From Endotrypanum monterogeii (taxonomy: Eukaryota > Euglenozoa > Kinetoplastea > Trypanosomatida > Trypanosomatidae), in contig CM007337.1 of assembly GCA_000333855.2 (NCBI GenBank), positions 175,688 through 239,687 of the forward strand: DNA of 64,000 bases, read 5' to 3'. The position numbers and the translations under genes are program-made. Under the pieces are notes generated by a model. The model did no database searches. It was given only the letters and a program-made list of their open reading frames with translations, and was not told the origin of the DNA. The number at the start of each line of letters is the position of its first letter. Positions within the stretch are counted from its first letter, which is position 1. Of the stretch, positions 1-11,422 are shown one piece after another.

Positions 1-1716
1 GTGCAAGGTGTGTGTGTGTGTGTGTGCCGCCGCGGTATACACGCCCCATTTGCCATCACCACCCCGTCACATTCACACAGACAATGGTGAAGCGAAAAAA
101 AAAAATACAAACAACAAAAAAGAAAAGAGGACAGAAGGAAAAAGAGGCAAACAAAATGGGTAAAGACTGAAAATGCATAAACAGAACGCATAACGTTATC
201 CTCCTGGGTAGCGAAGATGCCGAGGGCAGGGGGCGGGAGCAGACAGCCGCAGAGAAATCAATCTTATCCCTCTTCAAACCTTTCGTCTGTACTTCGATCA
301 AGAACCTAACGAAACCACTTGCGTTCCCTTCCCTGTTCCCGCCGTGCCCCCCCCCCGAGAACTATCGGCGTGATGCCAAGTACGGGTTGGCATGTCGAAC
401 AACGGTGGCCACAGCACGCATTCCCTCTGGGGAGTGGGGGGATGTCAGAGACTTCCTCCCCCGGTCGCCACTCGGCAGGGTGAGGGTGAGAAAGACTCGA
501 GTGGCTTTGAAGCATCGACCACTGCTCCAAACAGGTGCAGATGAGATCCCTCGTGCAAGTCGCCCCGCCGCTCCCCCACGCACACAGACAGACCCACACA
601 CCATCACCACCCAGTGTTCGACTACTGATATCGGCACACAAATCGCTCACATTAGCACACGGTATACAAAGCTCACCCCCGGTCCAAACCCAAAATAGGT
701 TTGCCATTGGCACGGAGCGGACGCGAAAGGGGAGGCGGAGCTGTGTGTCTTTCCTTCAAAAGTGTGGAGCACATGCCCCCCCCCTCCCCCTCCCCTCACG
801 GTACACCAGACCTAGACAAGTCTGCGGTCACTAAGGAGAGATGGGGGCACGCAGAGAGGAGTAGACAAAGCATAATAGCGAAGAAAAGCATACAACCAGC
901 CAGCGGGTTCACCACAGACGCTCATGGAAAGGAAAAAAAAAGATAGGAGCACATGCGCAACGTTTCCTGATGCTCAAAAAAACAAAAATCGAAATCGTGT
1001 GTGTGTGGGGTGGGGGGGGGGGATAGTTATCACCGACGAAGGGCCACCGAAATATACAAATGACCATGCAAACTAAATTATAAACACTATCGGCGCACGC
1101 ACGCACACACATACAGTGGGAAAAAAAAAAGATACTTTTGTAAAAAAAAGATCGAATTGCAAATAGAGTGTGTCTGAAGAAGGTGATGGAGTCCGCAGAC
1201 AGCTGATTTGGGCTGGAAGGGGGGGGGAAGGCCATCCATCCGCGTATTGATCAGAGAGGTCACCAGCAGTGTCAGTCCCATCACCCGGATCGCCTATCAC
1301 TGTAAACCACTATGCACGCCCGGGCGCCCTCACTCCCGCCCCATCCCTCCACTGAGTTGGTGAGTGAAGGATGTGAAGTCGTGGGGAAGAGAGCTGTAAA
1401 CGCTCAGGGCTGTGTGTGCGCGTGAGTTACATTTCGTTTCTTCGTCTATTTTTTTTTTGAAAAAAAAAACCCCGAAGGAGCAATTTAATGAAAAGACAAA
1501 TATAAAATACAAAATACATAAAAATATGCATATATATATAGATATATATATATATATGAAAAAAAGATCATATAGAAGGGAAAACCCTCAGACAGATGAG
1601 TCCAGATGAATAGAGACAACGGCACTAATAACACAACACGCTTGAAGGAAAAGAGGGGGGAACACACCAAAGTCGACTGAAAAAATGACACACGCACACA
1701 TACACACACGTTTCTG

Positions 1717-1756
<40 letters not shown>

Positions 1757-2474
1757 TACATGTATCTGGGGTGTATATATGCGATCACTGAGCCCCTCTT
1801 CTTTTTTTTCTGACCTTTCTTCTCAGCGCTCAATTCCCCGCAGAGCACAGAAGAAAAGCTAGTCGATACCATCCAGCGTACCCTGATGCTGCTGAACTGC
1901 ACCCCGGGGCATCATTCGGCTTCATTTCTCGCATTCCCCCTCTCGATCTCGCATACACGCGCTCGCGGAAGTTGGCTCAGATTGCACGCTCATACAAGGA
2001 GAGGTGCCCCCCTCCCAACTCACACACACTCCTCCTCCCTCCGCATCCCTCCCAAATCCCCATACACGAATTGAATATCAACGAACAAGCATAAAAATGC
2101 ACGCACACGGATGGGGAACAAAGCAAAAGGAAAGAGGGTAGAGAGCGAAAAAGTGGAAATGTGCGATTAAAGCTCATCACCATCGCATCCGAACGCAACT
2201 CTCTGTGCCTGTCAATCAAACAGTGTTCTTCGGAAGAGATGTCATCGCGTTGGCCGAGGAAGAATGCCGCGAAGGGCTAAAATATAAAAGAAAATATTTG
2301 AAGAAAAAAAAATATTTATATACACACTCTAGTCACAGACAGAGATACAGGGAAAACCCAAAAAAAAAAAAATCACCAAAGTAATAATAATAAAAATGCG
2401 CGTTCGCTGTAGTAAAACAAGCGGTATGTGTATTCATGTATACTAAATTAAAAAAAAAACACACACACACGTAC

Positions 2475-2522
<48 letters not shown>

Positions 2523-3788
2523 TTGTGTATATGTATATGTATACATGGGTGTGTATGTGTAGAAAAAGAGAGATGGGGTGAAGAGGAGGGCTTGACTACA
2601 TTGTTTTCCGTACTATTATAGCTTTTGGTTGTTTTTGTCTATATGTATATATAAATATAATCAAAATGCGCGCGTTCAAAAATTCGATTCTAAGATTAAG
2701 CAGATCTCGTACACAAATAGACCCAAACATCACATATGTCCCCCACATCCCCTCCACTCCCCCCCCTCCCATTTGTTGTAGCTATAACTGCACCCCCTAC
2801 TTCCCCCCTCCCAACGCACCTCTCTCCACCCAAACATATACGCACCCAAGGGCTAGTGCCCGTCGCCTCCTCCTTCCCTCCCTCATCCTCCCCTCGTCAC
2901 CATCCATTCCCCCAACAAAGGAAATAGGTAATAAAGAAAAATATGTCCTCAACTTCAAAGGAGAGGTGGGGAAGGGAAGCACAAAGGAATGCACACGCAC
3001 AGACAAACACTAGAATAAACAAAGCGCATCGCCGATCGTCATGAAGTGGAAAAATAAATCCCAAAAATTGAAACGCGGTGAAATCTTTTTTCTTAAAGAC
3101 GCTGGAGAGAGGTCAATCAGCGAAAAAATACAAATAGCAAGTAAAAAAAAAATTCATCGAGTTGAATGGATGCGTGTTCGTGTGTGCGTGTTTATGTATG
3201 TTTGTGGTGAGAAGGAGGAGGTGTTCAGAAGATGCGAGTGAGCCGACCACCAAGAGGCTATAGAAGCATAGGCTAAAGGAGAATGCAAAAAAAAAAAAAA
3301 AAGTTGCCCAGAGCAGATTGAGGCGGTGGGAATCGAGACGGCACCATACGAGACACGCAGACACAGACTCAAGCAAAGATTGAAAAAACACGCATGCATC
3401 TATACCGGCAGCAATAGGGGTAGACGGGGTGGAAATGTAACATGCATTTAAGGGGCGAGGGTGCACACGCTCACGGAATACAGAAACAACGTACAAAAGA
3501 TATGGAGAGGGGAGGGGAGCGCAAAGATAAAAATGATACTCAAGAGCTGTGAGCAAAGACGTCAACACACTAACAGAGATGTGGTGAGGTCTACACGGCC
3601 TCGAGTGTAGTTAAACGCACCACGAGGGAGAGAGGAACGCGGACAAGAGGGTAGCTTCTCTATACACTTAGAAAAGGGAAAACACACACACACACACACA
3701 TCAGTATCAAGGAAGTGAGGAAAGGAGAGTGTGTGTGAGTGTGAGTGTGAGTGTGTGTGTGTGTGTATTGAGCAAACCCTGTCACGTC
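1..3788. other. Gene-free spacer left of the PhzF gene
   Basis: No open frame here has a plausible ATG start with coding-like composition. The spacer holds (TA)n at 1723-1753, (AT)13 followed by (GT)n at 2481-2522, (CA)n at 3682-3700, a (GT)n-type compound repeat at 3729-3767, and many A- or G-runs on the plus strand. In the transcribed minus direction these are T/C tracts. Positions about 306-713 are more complex and GC-richer than the rest. The stretch would contain the 3' UTR of the PhzF gene and the 5' region of the next gene beyond the window. Confidence 0.75.
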
Positions 3789-5390
3789 CTACTGCTCCTC
3801 CACCTCATAGGTGCAGTTGCCACGCAGGAAGGTAAGAACAGAGCCCACCAGCGCGACACGCTCTGCCTTTCGCCCAATCACGATACCAGTCACGGATCCA
3901 CCCCGCTTGCTGGCTTGGTAGAACTCCAGGCGGTCACCTACCTTAAAATACCCACTCTGTCGGGCGCGCAGCCAGTAGGGCAGGATGGACGTATACAACG
4001 AGCCCGTCACCGAGTCCTCCTCAACCCCCATCCACGGAGCAAAAAATCGTGAGACAATGTCGGCCCTCCCAGCAGGCCCGACGGTGAGTTGGTCCTTGTT
4101 TTCTGATGTCACGCCGAGACCCTTGATGGGGCCCATCATGTCTGGACGATTCTTTACAGCGAGCGTGAAGTCCGCCGAGCTAAAGGTGGAGTGCAGTGCA
4201 TCCCAGTCGGGCCGGCACTCCAGAACGTTATGCGGTGTAGAAAGGCGCACCACGTAGTAGCCGGTGGCCGTGGAGTAGGCGATATCCTCCACACACTCCA
4301 CGCCGTACGGCAGTCGCAGTGCCGCTGCTACGTCGCTGTAGAGGGCCTTCGGGGCACACTCCTTCACTGAAGTTGCCTCTGTCATTGGAAAGTGAACCTC
4401 GTACATATCAGGGGTGGTGGTGCTGGTGGTGTAGCTCTGCATGATAATGCTGCCCCGTTTGTGCAGAGATTCGGTCCTTTGGCGCACACTAATGATGCCC
4501 GACTCCGTCACAAAACAGAGCGCGTCTGTCTTTGCAGGGACAAAGAACTCCATTGGGATGTGTGACACCAGGTGGCGCGTGTTCTCCGACTGTACGAGAC
4601 GTGAGGCCTCAAAGATGGCGTGTGCCGCCGCGAAAGTGGCGTGACCGCAGAGTGGCACCTCTTTGGTGGGGGTGAACCATCGCAAGCCAAACCACTGTGT
4701 GTGCTGGCGGCGCGGACGACGGTCCATGTCCCCCATCGTCAGCATCGAAGCGGAGGTGCGGGCAAAGAAGCTTGCCCCGCAGTTCACTGAAAAGCTCGAG
4801 CTTGGTAGCAAACCCGGTGACGGCGGCGACACGCGCTGGCCCGACTGCTTCGCCGGCTGATCGAATGTTTGGCCGCCCTCGATGGCGCGTAACATGGAGG
4901 ATCGAGGATGATCTGTTGACACAATCACAGGAGCCTCGTCATCCTCGGTGAAGACGACGCTTGTGGGGCGGCGCTCCTCCTTATCCTGCTTCACTTTCTC
5001 CTCGTACTCATACTCGAACTCGTCACACTTGCGCATGATCTTCTCATGAATGGTGCGGATGCGCGAAGCGGGCATGCGATACACAAACGCAGTCTCCGAC
5101 CAGCTCAGCTCCTTCGCCACCTGCTGGAAGGCACGGCCCATCTTCGCGTTGCGCTCTGCTGCATACTTCTCAGCAGCCTCCTGGCGATCTTTTTCTGACA
5201 TCTTTTTCTCCTCTTCCTCGGGCTTACCGCGACCGAAGCTCGCTTCCAGACTGCTGACGTTCGACCACTCCATACAGTACACCGATGTCGGTACAAAGCA
5301 TACGGCAGCCGGGTTACCTTTGAAGCGTTCGGTCGCGAAGGCATCGCACACCATCAGTGGCGTGGACACGGTGGTCAAATGCGACTCCAT
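3789..5390 (-). CDS. PhzF-fold protein (phenazine biosynthesis-like) with large insertions
   Basis: This 533-residue protein belongs to the PhzF/diaminopimelate epimerase-like fold, whose members are mostly isomerases of unknown substrate outside phenazine-making bacteria. Family motifs are clear: an N-terminal FKGNPAAVC at about residues 23-31, SETAF at 98-102 with the predicted catalytic Glu99, RWFTPTKEVPLCGHAT at about 237-252, and EEDSVTGS at about 456-463 followed by ILPYW. Typical family members are about 260-300 residues. The excess is a Lys/Glu-rich insert at about 45-95 and a 130-residue low-complexity insert at about 105-235. The start is the ATG at 5390; the longer open frame begins with TTG and runs through a (TA)n microsatellite. 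The stop is TAG at 3789. The family call is firm, but the substrate cannot be read from sequence. Confidence 0.92.
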   Translation of the reverse strand: MESHLTTVSTPLMVCDAFATERFKGNPAAVCFVPTSVYCMEWSNVSSLEASFGRGKPEEEEKKMSEKDRQEAAEKYAAERNAKMGRAFQQVAKELSWSETAFVYRMPASRIRTIHEKIMRKCDEFEYEYEEKVKQDKEERRPTSVVFTEDDEAPVIVSTDHPRSSMLRAIEGGQTFDQPAKQSGQRVSPPSPGLLPSSSFSVNCGASFFARTSASMLTMGDMDRRPRRQHTQWFGLRWFTPTKEVPLCGHATFAAAHAIFEASRLVQSENTRHLVSHIPMEFFVPAKTDALCFVTESGIISVRQRTESLHKRGSIIMQSYTTSTTTPDMYEVHFPMTEATSVKECAPKALYSDVAAALRLPYGVECVEDIAYSTATGYYVVRLSTPHNVLECRPDWDALHSTFSSADFTLAVKNRPDMMGPIKGLGVTSENKDQLTVGPAGRADIVSRFFAPWMGVEEDSVTGSLYTSILPYWLRARQSGYFKVGDRLEFYQASKRGGSVTGIVIGRKAERVALVGSVLTFLRGNCTYEVEEQ

Positions 5391-7668
5391 TTTTGTGTGT
5401 ATATATATATATATATATATATACGAGCGGGAGAAAAGATAAAAGAAGACTAGTGCAAACGTTGGTGTGTGCGAAAGGAGTGCAACACCACGTGAGATGT
5501 AGCGTTCGTGTAGAAGAAGTGAGGCGGGATATGGGAGCGTGCCAAACAATAATAATAAAAAGTCGGAGCGAAATACTATGAGTTAAAGCAATGTTGCTTT
5601 CCGGTAGGCTTCGACGAAATGGGGAAGGGGGGAAGGGGGAGATGAAGAGGTCCTCGTTTTTTTTTCTCGTATGAACCTTTTTTTTTTGGGGGGGGGGGGC
5701 TGGTTAGCTTTTTTTTTGCTTTTTTGTTGTTGTTGTTTCTTTTCGAAGAGAAAAAAAAGTGAGGGAGGAATAAGAGGAGGACACGTCGGGGAATGACGAG
5801 AAAAAAAGGGGGGGAAGCAGAAAACAGCGAAGAAAACAAAAATGAGTGAAACGAAGACGGGAAAACAAAACACGTTTTTTTTTATTCTTTCCTTTTCTTC
5901 TCCTGGGGGGGGGGGGGGAGGGGGGGGGAATGATGGACCGTATACAACATGAACACATAACATCAGAGAGGGCACAAGGGAATATGAGGGGATTGTGCGT
6001 CCCGTCGTATATTGTGCGTCATTGTGGTTTAGGTGGTGTCCCCGTTGTGAGGGGACAGGGGGGGGGGGAGATACGCGCAGATCACCACGCAGTGGGAGGG
6101 GGGTAGAAGATGTTTTTTTTTTTTTTAAACATGGGCGCAAATGAGACAGAGAAAAGGAAGGGAGGAAGGAAATGTGGAGATGCAGAGGAAATAAGTGAAG
6201 ATAAAAACAGCGCTGGGAAAGGGAAGCAGGTCGATGAGCTGCCCCCCCCCATCACCACATTTCGTGGTCTCCTGCTCATGAGTCTGTGGCGTGCCTGTTC
6301 GCGAGCCTGAACGATAAGTGTTCACTGATGGTAGAAATCGAAGCACAGCAGCGGAAAAAGAGAAGCCATCATAAAATGTACCGTGATATAAAGGATACTC
6401 TGGAGGGAGACGAGTGTCACCGCCAGGAGGGAGGGAAGAAAAAGAAGGGAATCATCAATTCACACAACAGGTGTGATGTTCTCGCTCCCCTTTGGTTCAT
6501 TGCATCCTTTTTTTTTTTTTCGCACAGAACAAATCCCCCTCTACCTCCTCCTCATCCCCCTCCCGGGGCCTTTGTTGTTTTCGCCACAGAGAATACGTGT
6601 GTGAACACACGTCAGTGAAAGGGAGACACGCGCAATTAAAGCACACGCACAAAAAAAAAGGGGGGGTGATGCCGCGTGCCCATGGATACGCCTTTGATGT
6701 GTATATATAATATATACAAAAGTGACAACCGTATATATATACGTGTGTGTGTGGATATAAGACACCAAAGCAACAGCACAAAAGAAGAGCTCACAAGCGG
6801 TTCCTCCTCCTGCACATATGCAGCAGGGGAAGGAATTTTTTTTTTAAGGAAGAGCAGTGTAGACCAAGGGGGAGAGGAGGGGGAGGCAAAGTCGGGCGCC
6901 GGAGACGCAAACGGCACAATGCCGAAAGCAAGAAAAAAAAAGAGGGGGACAATGAAAAATGCGACGTGTTTTGTTTTGCCTCTTCAGGAAAAGGCAGACC
7001 TTCGATAACCACGAAATGATATCGATACGAGATGAGCGGAGTGGGTGGGGGTATAAAAAAAATGGTCAGTCGAAAACAAAGAAAACGACGAGGGTGAGGA
7101 TGGAAACAAACAAAAAATGAGCCAAGCACACGCGGTGTGTACCGTGCAACAAAAAGAACTAGTGGTTATACATCGATATATATACGTGTGTGTGTGTGTG
7201 TGTGTGTGTGTGTCTCTGTGTGGGTGGGTAATCAAGAAAAGTTTTTTCTGGATTCGTTCTCGGAAAAGCTATACATGAAGAAACGAAAAGAGGTGAAGCG
7301 CGCAACAAGGCGAAAAACAAATTGATAAAAACGAGACCGCAGAAGACCCACTTTGAAAAAAAAAACCCGGGTGATATTCGGAGGACAAGGCGAACAATAA
7401 TCATAATAACACAGGACGGGGGCGCTAAGAAAACCAGCGATGTGGAAACACGAGCACTCCAAGAAGAAGACAGTAACAAAACAAGAAAATGATAGCGCTT
7501 GTAGCTCCACCTCCCAAACGGATCCAAGACAAACGGAACACACACACATACACACACGCACGCATACACAGAAGTGATAAATAAATGTATATATATATAT
7601 GCAATATAGCTTGTGTCTCTTCCCTTCCCCCGACATATTTCTTTGCAAATACTTCTTTTTTTTTTTCA
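5391..7668. other. Spacer between the kinase and PhzF genes
   Basis: No gene is seen. It contains (AT)n at 5401-5423 directly upstream of the PhzF start, a T-run/G-run junction at 5678-5699, a G14-A-G9 run at 5905-5928 and (GT)n at 7186-7213. In the sense direction there is a C/T-rich tract around 5611-5651 with its first AG at 5609-5610, which is a possible trans-splice acceptor. A second AG lies nearer the gene at 5450-5451. Neither acceptor is decisive. Confidence 0.6.
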
Positions 7669-10600
7669 TCACGGCGATGGCGACACCTCCTCTAGCATTT
7701 TGTCGTGGCAAGTGAGCCACGTATGAGCCAACAACTCTGCCGCAGTGGCACGTTGCTTGGCATCACGCTGGAAGCACCGCTCCAAGAAGTCGAGCAACAC
7801 CTTTGGACATGGCTTTGGCACTCCAGTAGGCATGCCCTTCTCCTTGCTGATGCGGAACATAATTTGAAAAATGTTTGTCCCGGTGATGTCCCACGGCTCC
7901 CGTCCGAGGAGCTCGAGCACCAGACACCCCACAGACCAGATGTCCGCCGCACGGGTGTAGCCTCCGTCTTCGCGCAGCACCTCCGGTGCCATAAACAGCG
8001 GTGACCCCACGACTGACTGGTACATGGCAGCATGTGCTGCCGCCGCCTCTCGTGAGACTCCCACGGAATCTGGAGGGAGTCGTCCTGACATGGTTTGCAG
8101 AGTTGCAGGCCCAACTCGCTTGCTGCACCCAAAGTCAGCAAGCTTTGCCTCGCCCATAGCAGAGATGAGTACATTGTCGCTCTTTATGTCGCGATGAACA
8201 ACATTTTGAGCATGCAGGTACGCCAGCCCCTCCAGCACCTGTCGCGTGTACGAGCGCACGAGCGAGATGCTGAACGGCTGCTTCGCCTTCAAGAGCTTCC
8301 GCCGCAAGGAAGCAAGACTGCCGCCGTGGCATAACTCAAGGAACACCTCCATCTGTTGGTTACCTGTCGGCAGCACACGTATCTGGCAGCCGTAGTACGT
8401 CACGATGTTTTTGTGCTTGAGTGAACGCATAAGATTGATCTCCATCTTGAGTGCCTTCACTGCCTCAGCGTCCTCACCGTCATCCAGGGGCAGCTCCTGC
8501 ACCTTCACCGCCAACATTCTACCATCCTGGGTGATGCCCTCGTACACCGTGCCGAAGGAACCCTTGCCCAGCACACTCATACGCCTCCAGTCCACCTGCC
8601 CATCCTCCTCCAGCTGAAAGGTATTTGTGAAAGCGCTGTGTAGTGTATCGTTCATCTGAACCGACGCACTAGCAGAGGAGCCACCGGGCACCTCAGTGGT
8701 GTGTCCGTGAAGAGCATCGAGCTCCTCGAGGCTCCCAGGTCGGCCGGTCCACCTCCCTCCGTCGTCGGCACTGCCAACCGTGCTCGAACGAACCGTCCAC
8801 GCCAAGGGGGAACCGGCGGGCCCTGTGGAGAGACGGCCAGCGAGAAGCTGATCCATTGTGAACCCCTGCTTCTTCGCCGATGAGCCCAGCGAAAGCTGCG
8901 GGTGGTTCGTGGGCAGCGATCCCGCCACCGGCGAGATGCCCGGGCGAAGAAGACAGGCACCGCTGCCATCGTCGCTGAAAATACTTGGCGGGTAGAGCGC
9001 CAGCTGCTGTATTCTCCGCTGCTGCTGCTGCTGCTGCTCAAACTCCTGGCGATGCTCTGTATAGTAAGCGTTGGAGTAGCGTACGTAAAGCCGCAGTGCG
9101 CTTCCACTGCTCTTGCCGTCATCCTCCATGACGCTGCCGGCCCCTGTAGGCCACACAGCTGTTGCGTCGAGCCCAGAAGCCATTGCGGAAAGCCTGGTGC
9201 CCTGAGAGGGGAAGGCGTGGCTGTTGCTGGTGGCAGAGCCCCCAGATCGCCCACTACACAGAACATTTGTGCTCCCGATCTCACCCGGTGCCGACATCCC
9301 CGAGTTGCTCTTGCCTTTGTTTTTACTTTGCGCGTGAGGGACCAGCCCAGCAGACGACATCGGTGGTGACCTAGGTGAAGTACTTGGATGAGGGGAGTTG
9401 TCCACGCTTTGCCTGCCGGCAGAGATTGACTCCATGAAGGTGTCGAGCAGCTGATCAAAGTCATCCTCCATGTCGATATCAACACGATCACCATACTGAT
9501 CAATGCAATACATATCGAAGTCGGTCACCTTCTGGAAGCCGAAACGCGTCATTAACTCACGAAGGTATCGGCGAAAACAGTTGCGAGTGCGGACGGCGAA
9601 GATCACCTTTACATTCACGTCCCCCTCTCGTGATACCTTTGTTCGAATTTTCTGCGCAGTGGAGTTGGACCCACGAACTGATTGCACAGTTTTCGAGGCC
9701 GATGGCGCAGCGAGCGCCTTCTTTTTCGCCATGTCAGAGCGCGGCTTTGAGACGTCACCGCATCGCTTTCCCCCTGTGCGGAACTTCTTTGCGTCGTCCA
9801 CTGTCGACACAGATGAATCGCCCGAGGAAGAAGATGAGGTGGGTGTTGACACACAGTCGTCCCCCTCTTCGTCCTCCCCCTCCTCGTCGTCCCCCTCCTC
9901 CCCGTCGTCGTCAACGCCGCTACTGTCGGTAGTACCATCGCTAGTGTCGTCCGCATATGATGTCTCGGCCTCCTCCTGGCTGTCCCCCTCACTGTGCTCG
10001 TCCTCCTCATCAGCATCTGTCACCTCCCCCTCCTCCTCCTCCTCCTCCTCATAGTCCTGCTTAACAGTGCTGGTGGCCGCCCGGTCTTCCTCTTCCGCCT
10101 CCTCCTCATGACGGTGAAAGAATTCTTCCCCCTCCGCCCTGCTGAGCCTACTGCTCACCTCCACCTTTGATAAGGTCACCTCACCGTCATCTTCTCCCTC
10201 GCGATCTAGAACCACGCTCTGCATAGAATCCGTTACAGAAGAGCGGTGCACTGGCTGGTCCCCATTTGCAACACCGCTACGGACGTTGGTACACTTCGAG
10301 AGTCTATTTATCGCCCTCCGCTCAGAAGAAGGCGAAGCTGTCAACGAAGGCAAGGGGGAAGCTCTGGGAAAGAAGTGCGACGAGGCGCTACTCACGGGTG
10401 TCTTTGTATTGCCTGTATGGGTACACCCAGAGAAGCGAGACGGCTCGGTATTGCTCAAGGTACTGCGTAGCTGCTGCTGGGACTGCGAACTTGACGTAGA
10501 GTGAGCCCCGTAGTCGGCTCCCGAGAGCGGGCGCAAGGGCGGAAGCGTATCCTGGACTGCGACTGGGAAAGCGTCACTGCTGGCCCCATTCGCGGTGGGC

Positions 10601-11361
10601 ACAGAAAATGGGAGAGAAGTGACGTGGGTGGTGGTGGAGTGAGGATGCGCGGAATTCACCTTCATATTTCTTTCGTTGTCGCCCGTACGATTCTTGCCAG
10701 CCGCTTCCAGGTGGCTCGCACATTTTTGCATAGCAGGAAGGTGAGGTGGGGCACTACCGCGCGTGCTGCTCCGCCTCCTCGTGGACGAAAAGCGACCCCT
10801 ACTGCCAGGAGAGAAGCCTTTGATTGTCGCTGCCCCAGATCCCGAGGACGAGGAGGCGGCGGTTGCTTCCACTGCTGACAAACACGAGCTAGAGGCCTGT
10901 CTTCCTCGCGGGTGAGTTACGGTTGCCGAAGGGCGTGCGGCAGCCGATCCTGGTAGCGAGGCACCTCTCGAGTCACACACACCAGATCCTTTTTTCATTG
11001 CAGGGGGCAAGATATTGGAAGATGAGGCAGGCAACTTCGGTGACGTGCATTGTTCGCCCGTCAGACACATTTTTTTATCCTTCGCGTTCAACAGGAGTGA
11101 CGCCGAACCATCTTTCATTGAAGAGACCCCTGAAGACCCCTTCAATGAATCTGTACATATCGATTGTAAGGAAGGGATGGTGGAACGTCTTCTCCGAACG
11201 GTGCCCTGAGAAAATACTTCCTTTGTCGCCAGCCCCACTGCGGAGGAAGTTGATGCCCGCCTAGCCGCCTTGTTGCTGGATACTCTCAATGCGTGCTGCT
11301 CTGACATTGACGAGTGGGTCGTAGACGAAGTTTTCTCTTTTTTATGAATAGTGCGACTCAT
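7669..11361 (-). CDS. STE-type (MAP3K-like) protein kinase with PB1 domain
   Basis: This is a 1230-residue Ser/Thr kinase. The C-terminal catalytic domain, about residues 925-1217, has the glycine loop GKGSFG (about 932-937), the AVK lysine near 953, HRDIKSDN with Asp near 1058, DFG near 1076-1078 and APE near 1125-1127. All catalytic residues are present, so it should be active. The GCSKRV after DFG and the overall pattern fit MEKK/STE11 kinases. The segment between DFG and APE carries an extra Ser/Ala-rich stretch of roughly 25 residues. A PB1-like domain at about 580-650 has a recognisable acidic OPCA-type motif (CIDQYGDRVDIDMEDDF). An extremely acidic stretch lies at about 415-505, a short Gln tract at about 775, and the N-terminal 400 residues are Ser/Thr-rich and probably disordered. 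A PB1 domain with an MEKK-type kinase domain recalls animal MEKK2/3. The upstream partner and cellular pathway are unknown. The start ATG is at 11361. Confidence 0.93.
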   Translation of the reverse strand: MSRTIHKKEKTSSTTHSSMSEQHALRVSSNKAARRASTSSAVGLATKEVFSQGTVRRRRSTIPSLQSICTDSLKGSSGVSSMKDGSASLLLNAKDKKMCLTGEQCTSPKLPASSSNILPPAMKKGSGVCDSRGASLPGSAAARPSATVTHPRGRQASSSCLSAVEATAASSSSGSGAATIKGFSPGSRGRFSSTRRRSSTRGSAPPHLPAMQKCASHLEAAGKNRTGDNERNMKVNSAHPHSTTTHVTSLPFSVPTANGASSDAFPVAVQDTLPPLRPLSGADYGAHSTSSSQSQQQLRSTLSNTEPSRFSGCTHTGNTKTPVSSASSHFFPRASPLPSLTASPSSERRAINRLSKCTNVRSGVANGDQPVHRSSVTDSMQSVVLDREGEDDGEVTLSKVEVSSRLSRAEGEEFFHRHEEEAEEEDRAATSTVKQDYEEEEEEEGEVTDADEEDEHSEGDSQEEAETSYADDTSDGTTDSSGVDDDGEEGDDEEGEDEEGDDCVSTPTSSSSSGDSSVSTVDDAKKFRTGGKRCGDVSKPRSDMAKKKALAAPSASKTVQSVRGSNSTAQKIRTKVSREGDVNVKVIFAVRTRNCFRRYLRELMTRFGFQKVTDFDMYCIDQYGDRVDIDMEDDFDQLLDTFMESISAGRQSVDNSPHPSTSPRSPPMSSAGLVPHAQSKNKGKSNSGMSAPGEIGSTNVLCSGRSGGSATSNSHAFPSQGTRLSAMASGLDATAVWPTGAGSVMEDDGKSSGSALRLYVRYSNAYYTEHRQEFEQQQQQQRRIQQLALYPPSIFSDDGSGACLLRPGISPVAGSLPTNHPQLSLGSSAKKQGFTMDQLLAGRLSTGPAGSPLAWTVRSSTVGSADDGGRWTGRPGSLEELDALHGHTTEVPGGSSASASVQMNDTLHSAFTNTFQLEEDGQVDWRRMSVLGKGSFGTVYEGITQDGRMLAVKVQELPLDDGEDAEAVKALKMEINLMRSLKHKNIVTYYGCQIRVLPTGNQQMEVFLELCHGGSLASLRRKLLKAKQPFSISLVRSYTRQVLEGLAYLHAQNVVHRDIKSDNVLISAMGEAKLADFGCSKRVGPATLQTMSGRLPPDSVGVSREAAAAHAAMYQSVVGSPLFMAPEVLREDGGYTRAADIWSVGCLVLELLGREPWDITGTNIFQIMFRISKEKGMPTGVPKPCPKVLLDFLERCFQRDAKQRATAAELLAHTWLTCHDKMLEEVSPSP

Positions 11362-11391
11362 TATGTATCACAACACACACACACGCGCAGA

Positions 11392-11422
<31 letters not shown>

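Noticed and set aside
5391..5549. N-terminal extension of the PhzF protein
   Set aside because: It would start at TTG and translate a (TA)n microsatellite into Tyr-Ile repeats. The ATG at 5390 directly precedes the family's conserved N-terminus.
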